Source: Mucilaginibacter sp. KACC 22063 (GTDB lineage: Bacteria; Bacteroidota; Bacteroidia; Sphingobacteriales; Sphingobacteriaceae). From it: a stretch of 64,000 bases of DNA. Shown in pieces: positions 42,173 through 52,489 of the stretch. Location of the stretch: positions 4,745,149 through 4,809,148 of the forward strand of contig NZ_CP117877.1 of the NCBI RefSeq assembly GCF_028736115.1. Direction: 5' to 3'. Each line of letters starts with the position of its first letter. Position 1 is the first letter of the stretch. A model generated the notes under the pieces. That model searched no databases, was not told the origin of the DNA, and was given only the letters and a program-made list of their open reading frames with translations. The translations under genes were made by a program, and so were the position numbers.

Positions 42173-45010
42173 GTGAAAAAAACTTACAATTATCTAATTG
42201 CCGCTCTATTTATCCTGCTCCATATCAATGCTCTTTACGCACAAACAACAGGAAAGATATCAGGAAAAATTGCGGACAAAAAAACCGGTGAAAGTCTGAT
42301 CGGTGCCACCGTACTGATACAAGGTACAACCAAAGGTGCTGCTACAGATGTAAACGGTAACTACATATTATCGGGCGTTACAAGCGGCACCTATACCCTG
42401 CTGGTTCGTTACGTTGGGTATGATACCAAATCTATCAGCGATGTTGAGGTGAAGGCAAACGAAATTACCCACCTTAATGTTGTGCTTGATGCCAGCCAGG
42501 GGAAATCACTAAACGAGGTTGTGGTTAAAGGAACTTACCGCCGCGAGTCGGTAGCTGCCCTTTACGCCCAGCAGAAAACAAGCGTACAGATCAGTGATGG
42601 TATATCTGCTGATATCATTCGCCGCTCGCCCGACCGTAATACCGGCGAAGTACTTAAACGTGTAAGCGGTACCAGTATACAGGACGGCAAGTTTGTGGTG
42701 GTCCGTGGTTTGTCTGACAGGTATAACAGTAACATGCTTAACAATGCCGTGCTGCCAAGCACCGAGCCTGATAAAAAAGCTTTTTCATTTGATATTATCC
42801 CTTCAAGCTTTGTTGATAATATCATAGTTTACAAAACAGCAACTCCAGACCTGCCAGGCGATTTTGCTGGTGGCTTAGTTAAAACCATTTCGAAGGACTT
42901 ACCCGATGCTAAATTTTTTGATGCTACGGTAGGCTTAGGTTATAACTCAAAAACTACTTTCAAAAGCAACTTCGTAAGCCCTGAGCCACACGCCAGCCTC
43001 GACTTTTTAGGCTTTGATGATGGCTCACGTAAATTACCCTCTGCCTATAGCAATGTAAAAAACAACTATACCTCGGGTTTAAGCAATGCACAAAAAATTG
43101 CTGTTGCGCAAAAATTCCCAAATACATTCGGTTACGAAACCGGGAACTTTAATCTGCCGAATCTTGGTCTGCAGTTATTATTAGGCAATACAAAAACCAC
43201 TAAGAACAATAACCGCATAGGCTACCTTTTTGGCTTTAACTACCGCACAGCACGCCAAGTAACTGAAGGTAACCGGATAGAATATAATCCATCGAACACC
43301 GGTGGCTCTAACGATCTGATCAACTATCAGTTTGACCGTGATAACTTTACCTCTTCCAGAACATTAGGCGCCATATTAAACATGGCCTACATCTATGGTA
43401 AAAGTAAAATTGCCTGGAGAAACTTATATAACAATGATTTCTCGGTAAACTTTGAGCAAACTACCAATGCACGCAGTTACGAGGTAAGCACTACTGATCC
43501 GCTGCGTTACGAAGGCTATTCAAACCAGACCACACAGAATGGCTTGTATTCATCCGTTTTAGAAGGTACGCATACTTTAGGCGCCAAAAGCAACTTCATC
43601 GTTAACTGGAATGCTTCGTATGGCTTATCATACCGTAACCAACCCGATCAGCGCATTGTTACCATATACACTCCGCTTAATCAGCCTAAATATATTTCGC
43701 TGTCAAGCGAAAACAGCCCTAAACCAAATGACCTGGGCCGTATCTACTCCAACCTGCACGAAAACATTTATGGCGGTGCAGCCAACCTTACCTATAAATT
43801 CAATTGGTTAGGAAAAGGCCAGCAGTTAAAAGGTGGTGGTTTATTCAATTACCGCGACCGTTCATTTGCTATTGATGCATTAGGTTACGTTGATCAGATT
43901 GGTTTTGGCAATAAAGCTATTCCGTTTACTAACGGTGTTGATATTACTAATGTGTTCAGCGCGTCAAGTTTGCAGAATAATGGTATTGCTTTAGCACGCC
44001 TTGACCTTAGCTCGACGGACTATGATGGTAAAGCGGCTTTAGGAGCCGGTTATTTAATGCTTGAAAATAACTTTACCGATCAGCTGCACCTTACCTGGGG
44101 AGCGCGTGTAGAACATTATGATCAATCGCTTAAAGCGGCAGGTAAAGCAAAACAAGATTATGTAAATACCGACGTTTTGCCATCAGCTAACCTTACCTAT
44201 AACGTAAGCGAAAAAACAAACCTGCGTTTATCATACTATGGCTCGGTTAACCGCCCAGAGTTCCGCGAGCTGGCCGACTACCAGTACTATGATTACCAGA
44301 ACAACTTTAATATCCGCGGTAACCCTAACCTGCAGCGCAGTACCATCAACAATGCCGACTTGCGTTTTGAATATTATCCGTCAGGTGGCGAGATCCTATC
44401 TGTATCAGCGTTCTACAAACACTTTAATAACCCGATAGAGCAGGTTAACTTAGGTAATGATAACCTTTCTTTTGCTAACGCCAACAGTTCGCGCGATTTT
44501 GGTATAGAAATGGAGATCCGCAAAAAGCTGAACTTTATAAACGACCAGAACTTTTTAAAGAACCTTACCTTTTACGTCAATGCCTCTTACATTAACGCTT
44601 CTGTAAGCCTGCAAAACCGTAATGTATCTACACCGCTTCAGGGACAGTCGCCTTATATCATTAACTCGGGTTTATTTTACGTAACCAACAAAGGCGACCT
44701 TTCATTCAACGTTTTATATAACCGTATCGGCCAGCGCCTGGCTTTCCGTGGTCAGGGTGATGCTATTGATATTTATGAACGCCCTCGCGATGTGATCGAC
44801 TTCCAGATCGGTAAAGCCCTGTGGAATAAGCGCGCCGAAATTAAGTTGACGGTATCAGACTTGCTGCACCAGGCCACATCATTGTATTACAACTATGGGT
44901 CATTAGATAAAACAGCTTACAAAGCCGGTGAGGACAAAATTATCCAGAGCCGCTTAGCCGGTTTTGGTACAGCTATATCATTCAAGTACAATTTTGGTTC
45001 AGTGAGATAA
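42173..45010 (+). CDS. TonB-dependent receptor with CarboxypepD_reg domain
   Basis: A 945-residue outer membrane transporter. A signal peptide covers about 1-24, then a carboxypeptidase regulatory-like domain (KISGKIADKKTGESLIGATV), a plug domain (RRSPDRNTGEVLKRVSGTSIQDGKFVVVRGL split here) and a barrel ending in the typical aromatic strand (FKYNFG). It has no SusC-type signature pair with SusD. The start is GTG 42173; a TTG at 42152 lies in the promoter. Downstream lies a lipoprotein that may be its surface partner. Confidence 0.93.
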   Translation: MKKTYNYLIAALFILLHINALYAQTTGKISGKIADKKTGESLIGATVLIQGTTKGAATDVNGNYILSGVTSGTYTLLVRYVGYDTKSISDVEVKANEITHLNVVLDASQGKSLNEVVVKGTYRRESVAALYAQQKTSVQISDGISADIIRRSPDRNTGEVLKRVSGTSIQDGKFVVVRGLSDRYNSNMLNNAVLPSTEPDKKAFSFDIIPSSFVDNIIVYKTATPDLPGDFAGGLVKTISKDLPDAKFFDATVGLGYNSKTTFKSNFVSPEPHASLDFLGFDDGSRKLPSAYSNVKNNYTSGLSNAQKIAVAQKFPNTFGYETGNFNLPNLGLQLLLGNTKTTKNNNRIGYLFGFNYRTARQVTEGNRIEYNPSNTGGSNDLINYQFDRDNFTSSRTLGAILNMAYIYGKSKIAWRNLYNNDFSVNFEQTTNARSYEVSTTDPLRYEGYSNQTTQNGLYSSVLEGTHTLGAKSNFIVNWNASYGLSYRNQPDQRIVTIYTPLNQPKYISLSSENSPKPNDLGRIYSNLHENIYGGAANLTYKFNWLGKGQQLKGGGLFNYRDRSFAIDALGYVDQIGFGNKAIPFTNGVDITNVFSASSLQNNGIALARLDLSSTDYDGKAALGAGYLMLENNFTDQLHLTWGARVEHYDQSLKAAGKAKQDYVNTDVLPSANLTYNVSEKTNLRLSYYGSVNRPEFRELADYQYYDYQNNFNIRGNPNLQRSTINNADLRFEYYPSGGEILSVSAFYKHFNNPIEQVNLGNDNLSFANANSSRDFGIEMEIRKKLNFINDQNFLKNLTFYVNASYINASVSLQNRNVSTPLQGQSPYIINSGLFYVTNKGDLSFNVLYNRIGQRLAFRGQGDAIDIYERPRDVIDFQIGKALWNKRAEIKLTVSDLLHQATSLYYNYGSLDKTAYKAGEDKIIQSRLAGFGTAISFKYNFGSVR

Positions 45011-45119
45011 CCATTCTTAACCGTATCCATACGATTTGTGAATTGATTGATAATTAATTGTTAAACAAGGATTAACACCCTATAAACACTTTTGCACAAG
45101 TAACAATCAAAAGGGTTAT

Positions 45120-46484
45120 ATGAAACAAAATCTAAAATTATTCTTCGGACTTGCGGCCATTGCAGCACTTTCGTCTTGCAGCAAAAGCAACAACGATAAC
45201 ACTGTAACGCCATCATCAAATGTTGATGTAAGGGGTACCATTACTTCAAGCCAGCACTGGACAGCTGACAAAACTTACCGTTTAAGAGGTTATGTTTATG
45301 TTGATAACAACTCAACTTTAACAATTGATCCGGGTACTAAAATCGTATCAAACAAAGATTCTGCCGGTGTATTGGTAATTTACAAAGGCAGCAAAATCCA
45401 GGCTGTAGGTACAGCTGATAAACCAATTGTTTTTACATCTAACGAAACTGATAAAAAACCTGGTGACTTAGGTGGTTTGGTAGTAGTAGGTAAAGCAACC
45501 GGTAACGGCAACCACGCTGTAATTGAAGGTGGTGTTGATGCTGCTCACAACACATTTGGTGGTAGTGATGATGCTGACAACTCAGGTGTATTATCATACG
45601 TACGTATCGAGTACGGTGGTAAAGCGGTTAACCCTGGCGACGAGATCAACGGTTTAAGTATGTACGCTGTAGGTAGCGGTACCACTGTTGACCATGTTGA
45701 AATTGTACGTGGTTTAGATGACGCTTTCGAGTTCTTTGGCGGCGCATTCAATGCTAAATACTTAATCGCTTACAACTGTGCCGATGATGATTTTGACTTA
45801 GATGACGGATACCACGGTAAAATCCAGTTTGCTGTATCGGTAAAAGATCCTGCGTTTACTGATAACAAAGGTACTACCGGTGATATTTCAAACAACTTTG
45901 AGGTTGATAACACAACTGATGCTAACGGTTACTTAAAAACTCCGGTTACTTCACCAGTATTATCAAACTTTACAGCTATTGGCCCTAACAATGCAACAGG
46001 TACATCAGCTGATTACGGTTACGGTATGCGTTGGAGAAGAGGTTCAAAATTTATCCTTGCTAACTCAATCGTAATGGGTGGTCAAAAAGCAGGTTTAGAT
46101 ATTGACAACGACCCGACTGCACAGTTCTACATTGACGGTACAAGCGGTTTCAGAAACAGCTTACTTCATGCTGTGAACAACACTTACCAAACTGATAAAT
46201 TATCAAAAGTTACTTTCTTGGCTGCAACTTTAAAATCATTAGTGGAAACCCGTGATGGTTCTAAATCATTCACTTCAGCTGCTGATATCGGCCTAACTGA
46301 TCCTTTCACTAACAGCGCTCCAAATCTGGCTCCAAAATCAGGTTCAGTTGCTGCTACAACTACCGCTAAATTTGAAGGTACAGATCTTTCAAACGGTTTC
46401 TTTGAAAAGACAACTTATATTGGTGCTGTTAACCCATCAGGTACAGACTGGACTAAAGCCAGCTGGGTTGTTTGGGCAAGATAA
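45120..46484 (+). CDS. Beta-helix-like surface lipoprotein
   Basis: A 454-residue protein with a lipoprotein signal (ALSSCSKSN, lipobox Cys about 20). The mature part, opening with NVDVRGTITSSQHWTADKTY, carries repeated short Gly-rich beta-strand units (GGLVVVGKATG, GALNGLSMYAVGSGTTVDHVE-like turns) typical of parallel beta-helix proteins in Bacteroidota. Its job beside the TonB receptor is probably to bind or pass the substrate. Terminated by a strong hairpin. Confidence 0.85.
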   Translation: MKQNLKLFFGLAAIAALSSCSKSNNDNTVTPSSNVDVRGTITSSQHWTADKTYRLRGYVYVDNNSTLTIDPGTKIVSNKDSAGVLVIYKGSKIQAVGTADKPIVFTSNETDKKPGDLGGLVVVGKATGNGNHAVIEGGVDAAHNTFGGSDDADNSGVLSYVRIEYGGKAVNPGDEINGLSMYAVGSGTTVDHVEIVRGLDDAFEFFGGAFNAKYLIAYNCADDDFDLDDGYHGKIQFAVSVKDPAFTDNKGTTGDISNNFEVDNTTDANGYLKTPVTSPVLSNFTAIGPNNATGTSADYGYGMRWRRGSKFILANSIVMGGQKAGLDIDNDPTAQFYIDGTSGFRNSLLHAVNNTYQTDKLSKVTFLAATLKSLVETRDGSKSFTSAADIGLTDPFTNSAPNLAPKSGSVAATTTAKFEGTDLSNGFFEKTTYIGAVNPSGTDWTKASWVVWAR

Positions 46485-46526
46485 GCTACTTTAAAGAGCT
46501 TTAAGCTTACAGCTTTTGTGATCAAT

Positions 46527-46557
46527 AAAAAAGCTGCCCTTTTCGGGGCAGCTTTTT
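46527..46557. terminator. Bidirectional terminator after the beta-helix lipoprotein
   Basis: AAAAAGCTGCCC and GGGCAGCTTTTT pair, with A and T runs at the ends, between convergent genes. Confidence 0.92.
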
Positions 46558-46563
46558 CTGTTT

Positions 46564-47004
46564 TTATAGCATTCGTTTACACCTGGCTACCATGCCTGTT
46601 TCATCATGGATCAACAGGTCGCCGCCTTTGTAAATCACAAATACCTGATTTGTATCCTGAAGGCTGATATATTTTTCGCCAACCTTTTTTACCGGCATTG
46701 CCGATGGTGATATCTCTGGCCTGTCGCTTACATCCAGTTTTTTACCGGTAAAAGTGATTACCTGTATATAGTTTTTATCGCCCTGCCCTACTATCTGGTA
46801 AGCGATCTGTTCGCCTTTTTCTGTTTTGATACCTTCATCAAGCCAAAGGCCGATCAGCCGTGTACGGTCAGATACGGCTGGCTTATGCGCTATAGGTTGT
46901 TCAGCCGGTTTGGCAGCTTGTTGTTGAGGCTTTTGCTTACACGCGGTTGTAATTGCTGCAATGCTTAAAGCCGATATCATGAGTTTCCCTTTGTAAAGTT
47001 TCAT
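46564..47004 (-). CDS. Small lipoprotein, lipocalin-like
   Basis: A 146-residue lipoprotein. Start chosen at ATG 47004 (MKLYKGKLMIS) because it gives a lipoprotein signal (ITTACKQ) and does not overlap the previous gene. After a Gln/Ala-rich linker the fold is all beta, beginning TRLIGLWLDEGI, a pattern often seen in lipocalin-like domain proteins of Bacteroidota. Ligand unknown. Confidence 0.75.
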   Translation of the reverse strand: MKLYKGKLMISALSIAAITTACKQKPQQQAAKPAEQPIAHKPAVSDRTRLIGLWLDEGIKTEKGEQIAYQIVGQGDKNYIQVITFTGKKLDVSDRPEISPSAMPVKKVGEKYISLQDTNQVFVIYKGGDLLIHDETGMVARCKRML

Positions 47005-47032
47005 ACGCACAACGTTTTGTGCAATATTACGG

Positions 47033-47620
47033 CTATTGACCAAATATGCTGTCAAAAATTTGCGGACGGCTGGCATATTTTAACCGTTTCGCCGTCTCAG
47101 ATGATGGCTCACGTTTCAATACATCATTGATGATGCTTCGCGCGTCAGTATTGCGGTTTACCATTATTAAGGATACGGCATAACCAAGCTTTACAGAAAT
47201 ATATTCATCATCATTACTGCTCATGCTCAATAACAACTGTTGAAACTTATCAACCGCATCCAGGTAATAATCGTTAGCCTCATTCGCCTTTCCTAATTTT
47301 TCAAGCAACTGGCCTTTCTCCAATACCGGCTCCGGCCTGTCAGGCACAAGGGAAATCAGCTTGTTCAGGTTTGCCATTGCACTGGCGTAGTCTTTTCTTT
47401 CAATATAGAGGTCTTCCCGTGTGGAATACAGATCGGCATAAGAAGGATCAAGTGTAATGGCCTTGTTCAATAACGCCAGCGCATGGTCGTCGTTGCTTTT
47501 GTCATTATCACTAAGCAGTTGTATGGCTTGTTTTTGCATAGCCACCGCTTTTGGGTTTGGCGCCGACTGAAATCCTGTGATAAATAAAGGCGCTATTAAT
47601 GCGGTTACAATAAAATTCAT
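47033..47620 (-). CDS. Exported tetratricopeptide-repeat protein
   Basis: A 195-residue protein starting at ATG 47620 (MNFIVTALIAP) with a signal peptide. Repeats of about 34 residues (HALALLNKAITLDPSYADLYS, SAMANLNKLISLVPDRPEPV, KANEANDYYLDAVDKFQ) mark three or more TPR units. Probably a protein-protein scaffold in the periplasm. The lipoprotein gene follows 28 bp later. Confidence 0.85.
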   Translation of the reverse strand: MNFIVTALIAPLFITGFQSAPNPKAVAMQKQAIQLLSDNDKSNDDHALALLNKAITLDPSYADLYSTREDLYIERKDYASAMANLNKLISLVPDRPEPVLEKGQLLEKLGKANEANDYYLDAVDKFQQLLLSMSSNDDEYISVKLGYAVSLIMVNRNTDARSIINDVLKREPSSETAKRLKYASRPQIFDSIFGQ

Positions 47621-47745
47621 AATATCAGGCACTAATTTCACGCTTAATTGTTGAAATAAAATAATGTTTAACACCTTTTAACATCACAATACCTAAATAT
47701 AGCCGCTAACGTTTATTTAAAAACACTATTTTTATTTTTTAATAG

Positions 47746-50700
47746 ATGTACAGCAGCAACTATCAGTTATTGATCGACAAGATTGATGTATTTATCCGCA
47801 GATATTACATCAATAAATTGCTGCGCGGCCTTATCATCTGGGCTGCTGTTTTATGTTCGGGCTATATCATTGCCGCTTTAAGTGAGTACTTCGGGCATTT
47901 TACTACTCTACTGCGTACGCTAATCTTCTTTGGCTTTATTACAATTAACCTTGCTATTATCTTCTGGCTAATACTTCCACCATTAATGGCCTGGCTAAAA
48001 CTCGGAAGCACGATTAATCATGAACAAGCCGCAGAAATTATAGGTAACCATTTTACCGAAGTGCAGGATAAACTGCTGAATACACTTCAGCTTAAAACAC
48101 TTGCAGACCAAAACCCTAATCAAAGGCAAATTATTGAGGCCAGTATAGATCAGCGCATAGAAACCATTCGCCCGGTACGTTTCCCTACTGCCGTAAACAT
48201 CAGGGAAAATGTAAAGTATTTGAAATGGGTATTACCGCCTGCCCTGCTTATTCTCATTATTGCTTTTGCTGCGCCTTACATTCTTACCGAGAGTACCAAA
48301 CGACTGATTAAACACAACCAGTATTTCGCCCCTGTAGCCCCTTTTAAATTTGTTGTGCTTAACAATAATCTTGTTACCACACAAGGTGAAGACTTAAAAC
48401 TCGAAGTTAAACTGACAGGCAACAATATTCCTTCATCCGTCTATATAACCATTGACGACCATACCTTTAAGCTTGACAAGCAATCGTTAACCAAATTCAG
48501 TTATCAGTTTACTAACCTGCAGCATAGCGTTAACTTCCGTTTAAGCGGCGGTGGTTTCGAGTCGGCTAATTATACCCTTAAAGTTACAGCGCGGCCATCA
48601 TTGCTTCATTTTGATGCTGCTTTAACCTACCCTGCATACCTAAACAAACATAACGAGGTGATCAGTAACGCAGGCGATTTAACAATACCGGCAGGTACTA
48701 CTGTAAAATGGCAGCTTCATACTCAAAATACAGATCACTTGTTATTCAAGGTAAATGACAAGGCGCATTTATTATCGCCTGATGGCAATGACCAGTTTAC
48801 TTATACCGAACGCATTATTAACAGTTCAGCATATTCGCTGAAACCTTTAAATAACGCCGCTTTAAGATCAGATTCTGCCGGATATCATATTGATGTGATT
48901 GCCGATGAAGGTCCTGCTATAGAGGCAGAGCAAAGGTCAGACTCGGTAAGTTTAAAGGCACTTTACTTTACAGGTAAAATTCAGGACGATCATGGATTTA
49001 GCAGTTTAAAGTTCCACTATGCTATTAAACCGGCTAACGGGCAAACCAAATCGTTTTCTGTTCCTGTAAAAGCTGATCTATCGCACAGCCAGTCAGATTT
49101 CTTTTACTACTGGAGCCTGAAAGACCTTAATGCAAAACCCGGTGATCAGATCAGCTACTATTTTGAAGTTGCTGATAATGATGCAGTATCTGGCCCTAAA
49201 ACCGCACGTACACCTGAAAAAATGCTTAACCTGCCTACAGCGCAGCAAATGGCCAATGAGTTAAATGCCGGTACATCGCAGGTTAAACAAAAAATGCAAT
49301 CAGCGGCTAAACTGGCTGCACAGTTAGAGCGTGATGCTCAAAAACTGAATCAGAATTTACTCAATAAATCATCTTTAACCTTTGATGAAAAAAAGCAGGT
49401 AGAGGACCTTTTGCAAAAACGCCGAGACCTTGATGCATTGATCAAAGAAATACAGGAAGAAAATAAAAAGAACGCCTTTAACCGCCAGGAAAATCAGAAA
49501 CAGAGCGAGCAGATAACGCAGCTGCAAAAACAGCTGGATCAGCTGATGCAAAACCTGGTTGATCCTGAAACGCAACAGATGCTGCAACGCTTGCAGGATA
49601 TGTTGCAGCAAGAGCAAAAAGATGCCACACGAGATGAGCTTTCGAAAATGCAGTCGGATAATAAATCCTTGAAAAAGGAACTTGACCGTTTACAGGAACT
49701 ATACAAAAAGCTGGACTTTGAACAGAAACTGAATCAAAATGTAAACCAGTTAAATCAATTAGCTACAGAACAACAAAAGCTGGCTGATGAAGCCAAAAAG
49801 CCTGGCGCAGATCAGCAACAATTGCAGCAACAACAGCAAAAGTTGAATAACGACTTTCAGGATGTAAAAAAGGGATTGGACGATCTGAAAAAATCAGCTG
49901 AGCAAGCCGATCAAAAGTTTGAAAGCCCTGAAAAGGAAGAACAGCAGATAGAAGAACAAATGCAGCAAAGTGCAGATCAGTTTGCCAAGAAAGACAACAA
50001 AAAAGCTTCGGATACTCAACAAAAAGCAGCACAAAGCATGCAACAGCTGAGCCGTAAATTACAGCAAAGTAACGACGACGCAGAAGAGGCCGAACTGAAT
50101 ATAAACGCGCAGCAGTTACGCGAATTACTGAAAAGCCTTGTTAACAGCTCATTTGATCAGGAAAAGATCATGCAGGCTTTCCGTAGCACCAGTGCAGCAG
50201 ATCCTTCGTATATTGCGCTCGCCCAAAAGCAGAAGGACGTTAAAGACAATCTGAAAACTGCCGAAGACAGTTTGTATGCTTTAAGCAAACGTGTGCCACA
50301 AATACAATCAACCGTTAACCAGGAACTTACCTCTATTAACGATCATATAAATAAAGCGATTGAAGATTTAGGCGACAGGCGTACGCTCGAAGCTATACGT
50401 AATCAGCAATATGCCATGACATCAATGAATAACTTGGCATTGATGTTGAATGAGGTACTGGATCAGTTGCAAAACAGCATGAAAAATGCAAAGTCGGGCA
50501 AAAAGGGTAAGCAAAATATGCAACAGTTGAGTCAGATGCAGCAGCAGTTGAACAACAATATGCAAAAGATGCGCAACCAGATGCAACAACAAGGTAACCA
50601 GGGGCAATCACAGCATCAAAGCTTAAGCGAACAGTTTGCGCGTATGGCCCGGCAGCAGCAGCAGATCAGGCAGGAAATTGAAAAATACAGCCGCGAATCA

Positions 50701-51051
50701 ACAAAAGATGGCAACCAGGGACCGGGTAATTTGGATAAAATTGCCAAACAAATGGAACAAACGGAAAACGATCTCGTAAACAGACGAATAACTGAAGAAT
50801 CTTTAAAAAGACAGCAGCAAATACAGACCAGGTTACTGGAAGCTGAAAAAGCTGAACAGGAGAGAGAACAAGATAAACAGCGTTTAAGCCAGGCTGGTAA
50901 AGATATGCCTCCCGGTTATATTAAAGCGCTACAAAAGTACGAGCAGCAAAAAAATAAACAGACGGAACAAATAAAAACAATTTCGCCTGAGCTAAATTTG
51001 TACTACAAACAAAAAGTAAAGAATTATTTTGACCAACTTAATGGTAAGTGA
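47746..51051 (+). CDS. DUF4175 family large coiled-coil membrane protein
   Basis: A 1101-residue protein with three membrane helices near the N-terminus (about 28-48, 55-77, 160-178), an extracytoplasmic region with repeated beta-rich units up to about 500, and then a very long Gln-rich coiled coil (about 510-1040). This is the DUF4175 layout of Bacteroidota. Function unknown; a large envelope-spanning stalk is a fair structural reading. It is followed by an anti-sigma-type ATPase gene with the start 1 bp after the stop. Confidence 0.92.
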   Translation: MYSSNYQLLIDKIDVFIRRYYINKLLRGLIIWAAVLCSGYIIAALSEYFGHFTTLLRTLIFFGFITINLAIIFWLILPPLMAWLKLGSTINHEQAAEIIGNHFTEVQDKLLNTLQLKTLADQNPNQRQIIEASIDQRIETIRPVRFPTAVNIRENVKYLKWVLPPALLILIIAFAAPYILTESTKRLIKHNQYFAPVAPFKFVVLNNNLVTTQGEDLKLEVKLTGNNIPSSVYITIDDHTFKLDKQSLTKFSYQFTNLQHSVNFRLSGGGFESANYTLKVTARPSLLHFDAALTYPAYLNKHNEVISNAGDLTIPAGTTVKWQLHTQNTDHLLFKVNDKAHLLSPDGNDQFTYTERIINSSAYSLKPLNNAALRSDSAGYHIDVIADEGPAIEAEQRSDSVSLKALYFTGKIQDDHGFSSLKFHYAIKPANGQTKSFSVPVKADLSHSQSDFFYYWSLKDLNAKPGDQISYYFEVADNDAVSGPKTARTPEKMLNLPTAQQMANELNAGTSQVKQKMQSAAKLAAQLERDAQKLNQNLLNKSSLTFDEKKQVEDLLQKRRDLDALIKEIQEENKKNAFNRQENQKQSEQITQLQKQLDQLMQNLVDPETQQMLQRLQDMLQQEQKDATRDELSKMQSDNKSLKKELDRLQELYKKLDFEQKLNQNVNQLNQLATEQQKLADEAKKPGADQQQLQQQQQKLNNDFQDVKKGLDDLKKSAEQADQKFESPEKEEQQIEEQMQQSADQFAKKDNKKASDTQQKAAQSMQQLSRKLQQSNDDAEEAELNINAQQLRELLKSLVNSSFDQEKIMQAFRSTSAADPSYIALAQKQKDVKDNLKTAEDSLYALSKRVPQIQSTVNQELTSINDHINKAIEDLGDRRTLEAIRNQQYAMTSMNNLALMLNEVLDQLQNSMKNAKSGKKGKQNMQQLSQMQQQLNNNMQKMRNQMQQQGNQGQSQHQSLSEQFARMARQQQQIRQEIEKYSRESTKDGNQGPGNLDKIAKQMEQTENDLVNRRITEESLKRQQQIQTRLLEAEKAEQEREQDKQRLSQAGKDMPPGYIKALQKYEQQKNKQTEQIKTISPELNLYYKQKVKNYFDQLNGK

Positions 51052-51052
51052 T

Positions 51053-51475
51053 ATGCAGGAGGCCAATATTCAGGACACTAAACTATATACTTTACAGCTT
51101 GCATCGAAGCCTGAAAGTGTTGTAGAAGTGGAGAATTTAATTGAAGATATAGCAGATACTTATGGTATAAGCGAAGATACCTTTGCCAACATGATGACCT
51201 GTTTGCATGAAGTGGTTATAAATGCCATAGTACATGGCAACAAGCTCGACGAACACAAAAAAGTAATTGTAAACGCCGAGGTTGATCAGAAACGTATCAT
51301 CTGGAACGTAGCCGACGAAGGCGAAGGTTTTGATTACAACAGCCTGCCTGATCCTACCGCTGCAGAAAACCTGGAAAGCCTTACCGGCCGCGGGGTTTTT
51401 ATTGTAAAACATTTAGCCGATCAATGCATATTTAATGCCTCTGGTAATGAGGTTGAACTACATTTTAAAATCTGA
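51053..51475 (+). CDS. Anti-sigma-factor-type ATP-binding protein (RsbW/SpoIIAB-like)
   Basis: A 140-residue HATPase_c protein with N box MMTCLHEVVINAIVHGNK, G1 box DEGEGFDYNSLPDP and G2 box LTGRGVFIVKHLAD. RsbW-type proteins bind sigma factors or anti-sigma antagonists; the target is not known. Starts at 51041 or 51053 are possible; 51053 directly after the DUF4175 stop is taken. The stop overlaps ybeY in TGATG. Confidence 0.9.
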   Translation: MQEANIQDTKLYTLQLASKPESVVEVENLIEDIADTYGISEDTFANMMTCLHEVVINAIVHGNKLDEHKKVIVNAEVDQKRIIWNVADEGEGFDYNSLPDPTAAENLESLTGRGVFIVKHLADQCIFNASGNEVELHFKI

Positions 51476-51900
51476 TGCCTTCTATCAACTTCTTTCAGGA
51501 AGATGTTAATTTTAAACTTTCAGGTAAATTGAAGCTAAAGCAATGGATAAAGGATACTATTGCTGCCGAGGGCTATAAACTTGATGAATTAAATTACATC
51601 TTCTGCTCTGACGAATATTTGCTGGGTATCAACCAGCAATACCTTGACCATGATACTTATACAGATATCATCACCTTTGATAATTCTGAAACACCGAAAT
51701 TAATTACCGGTGATATTTTTATTTCCATTGAGCGTATACGTGAAAATGCAGAAAAATTTAGTGTTTCTGTTAACCGCGAATTGCAGCGTGTGGTGATACA
51801 TGGCGCTTTGCATCTGCTTGGTTATAAGGATAAAAAGCCTGCCGAGAAAAAGCTGATGACTGAAAAAGAAGACTTTTACCTGATGAAAGTAAGCGAATAA
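51475..51900 (+). CDS. ybeY: Endoribonuclease YbeY
   Basis: YbeY takes part in 16S rRNA 3'-end maturation and ribosome quality control. The 141-residue protein has the metal motif HGALHLLGYKDKKPAEK; the third His of the usual HxxxHxxxxxH is replaced by Asp-Lys, as is common in Bacteroidota. It starts inside the TGA of the upstream gene. Confidence 0.94.
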   Translation: MPSINFFQEDVNFKLSGKLKLKQWIKDTIAAEGYKLDELNYIFCSDEYLLGINQQYLDHDTYTDIITFDNSETPKLITGDIFISIERIRENAEKFSVSVNRELQRVVIHGALHLLGYKDKKPAEKKLMTEKEDFYLMKVSE

Positions 51901-51938
51901 ATACATTACATTTGTTTCACTAACTAAACATTAAATCA

Positions 51939-52457
51939 ATGAAATTACTGGCATTAGTATGGGCTTTCCTTTTTTTGGCTGCCCCAACATCAGTTTATCA
52001 GTTTAAATTAAAAAGCATCGATGGCGACAAGCTATCATTAGCAAAGTACCGCGGTAAAAAGATCCTTATTGTAAATACGGCTTCAAAATGCGGCTTTACC
52101 AAGCAGTACAAAGACCTTGAAGCATTATCAGAAAAGTATAAAGACAAATTAGTTGTAGTAGGTTTCCCTGCAAATAATTTTGGCGGACAAGAGCCTGGTA
52201 CCAATCAGGACATCAAAACCTTTTGCCATGATAACTTTAACGTAAGTTTCCCGATGAGCGGTAAGGTAAGCGTATTAGGCTTAGATATTGATCCTTTATT
52301 CCAGTATCTTACTACTGCCCCTAACCCTGATTTTACAGGCGATATCAAATGGAACTTTGAGAAATTCCTGATCGATGAAAACGGCAAGCTAATTCACCGT
52401 TACCGTTCGCAGGTAACACCGCTTGATCCAAAGATCACCAGCGAAATAGAAAAATAA
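51939..52457 (+). CDS. Exported glutathione peroxidase family protein
   Basis: A 172-residue thiol peroxidase: Cys51 in NTASKCGFTKQY, Gln84 in NFGGQEPGT and Trp in IKWNFEKFL. It contains Cys, not selenocysteine, and is probably thioredoxin-dependent. A signal peptide at 1-17 puts it in the periplasm. TACATTTG (51907-51914) is a plausible -7 box. A terminator follows. Confidence 0.94.
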   Translation: MKLLALVWAFLFLAAPTSVYQFKLKSIDGDKLSLAKYRGKKILIVNTASKCGFTKQYKDLEALSEKYKDKLVVVGFPANNFGGQEPGTNQDIKTFCHDNFNVSFPMSGKVSVLGLDIDPLFQYLTTAPNPDFTGDIKWNFEKFLIDENGKLIHRYRSQVTPLDPKITSEIEK

Positions 52458-52461
52458 CAAG

Positions 52462-52488
52462 AAAGCCCCATCAGGGGCTTTTCTTTTA
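52462..52488. terminator. Terminator after the peroxidase gene, shared with MlaD gene
   Basis: AAAGCCCC and GGGGCTTT pair around ATCA, with T runs; convergent genes meet here. Confidence 0.88.
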
Positions 52489-52489
52489 T

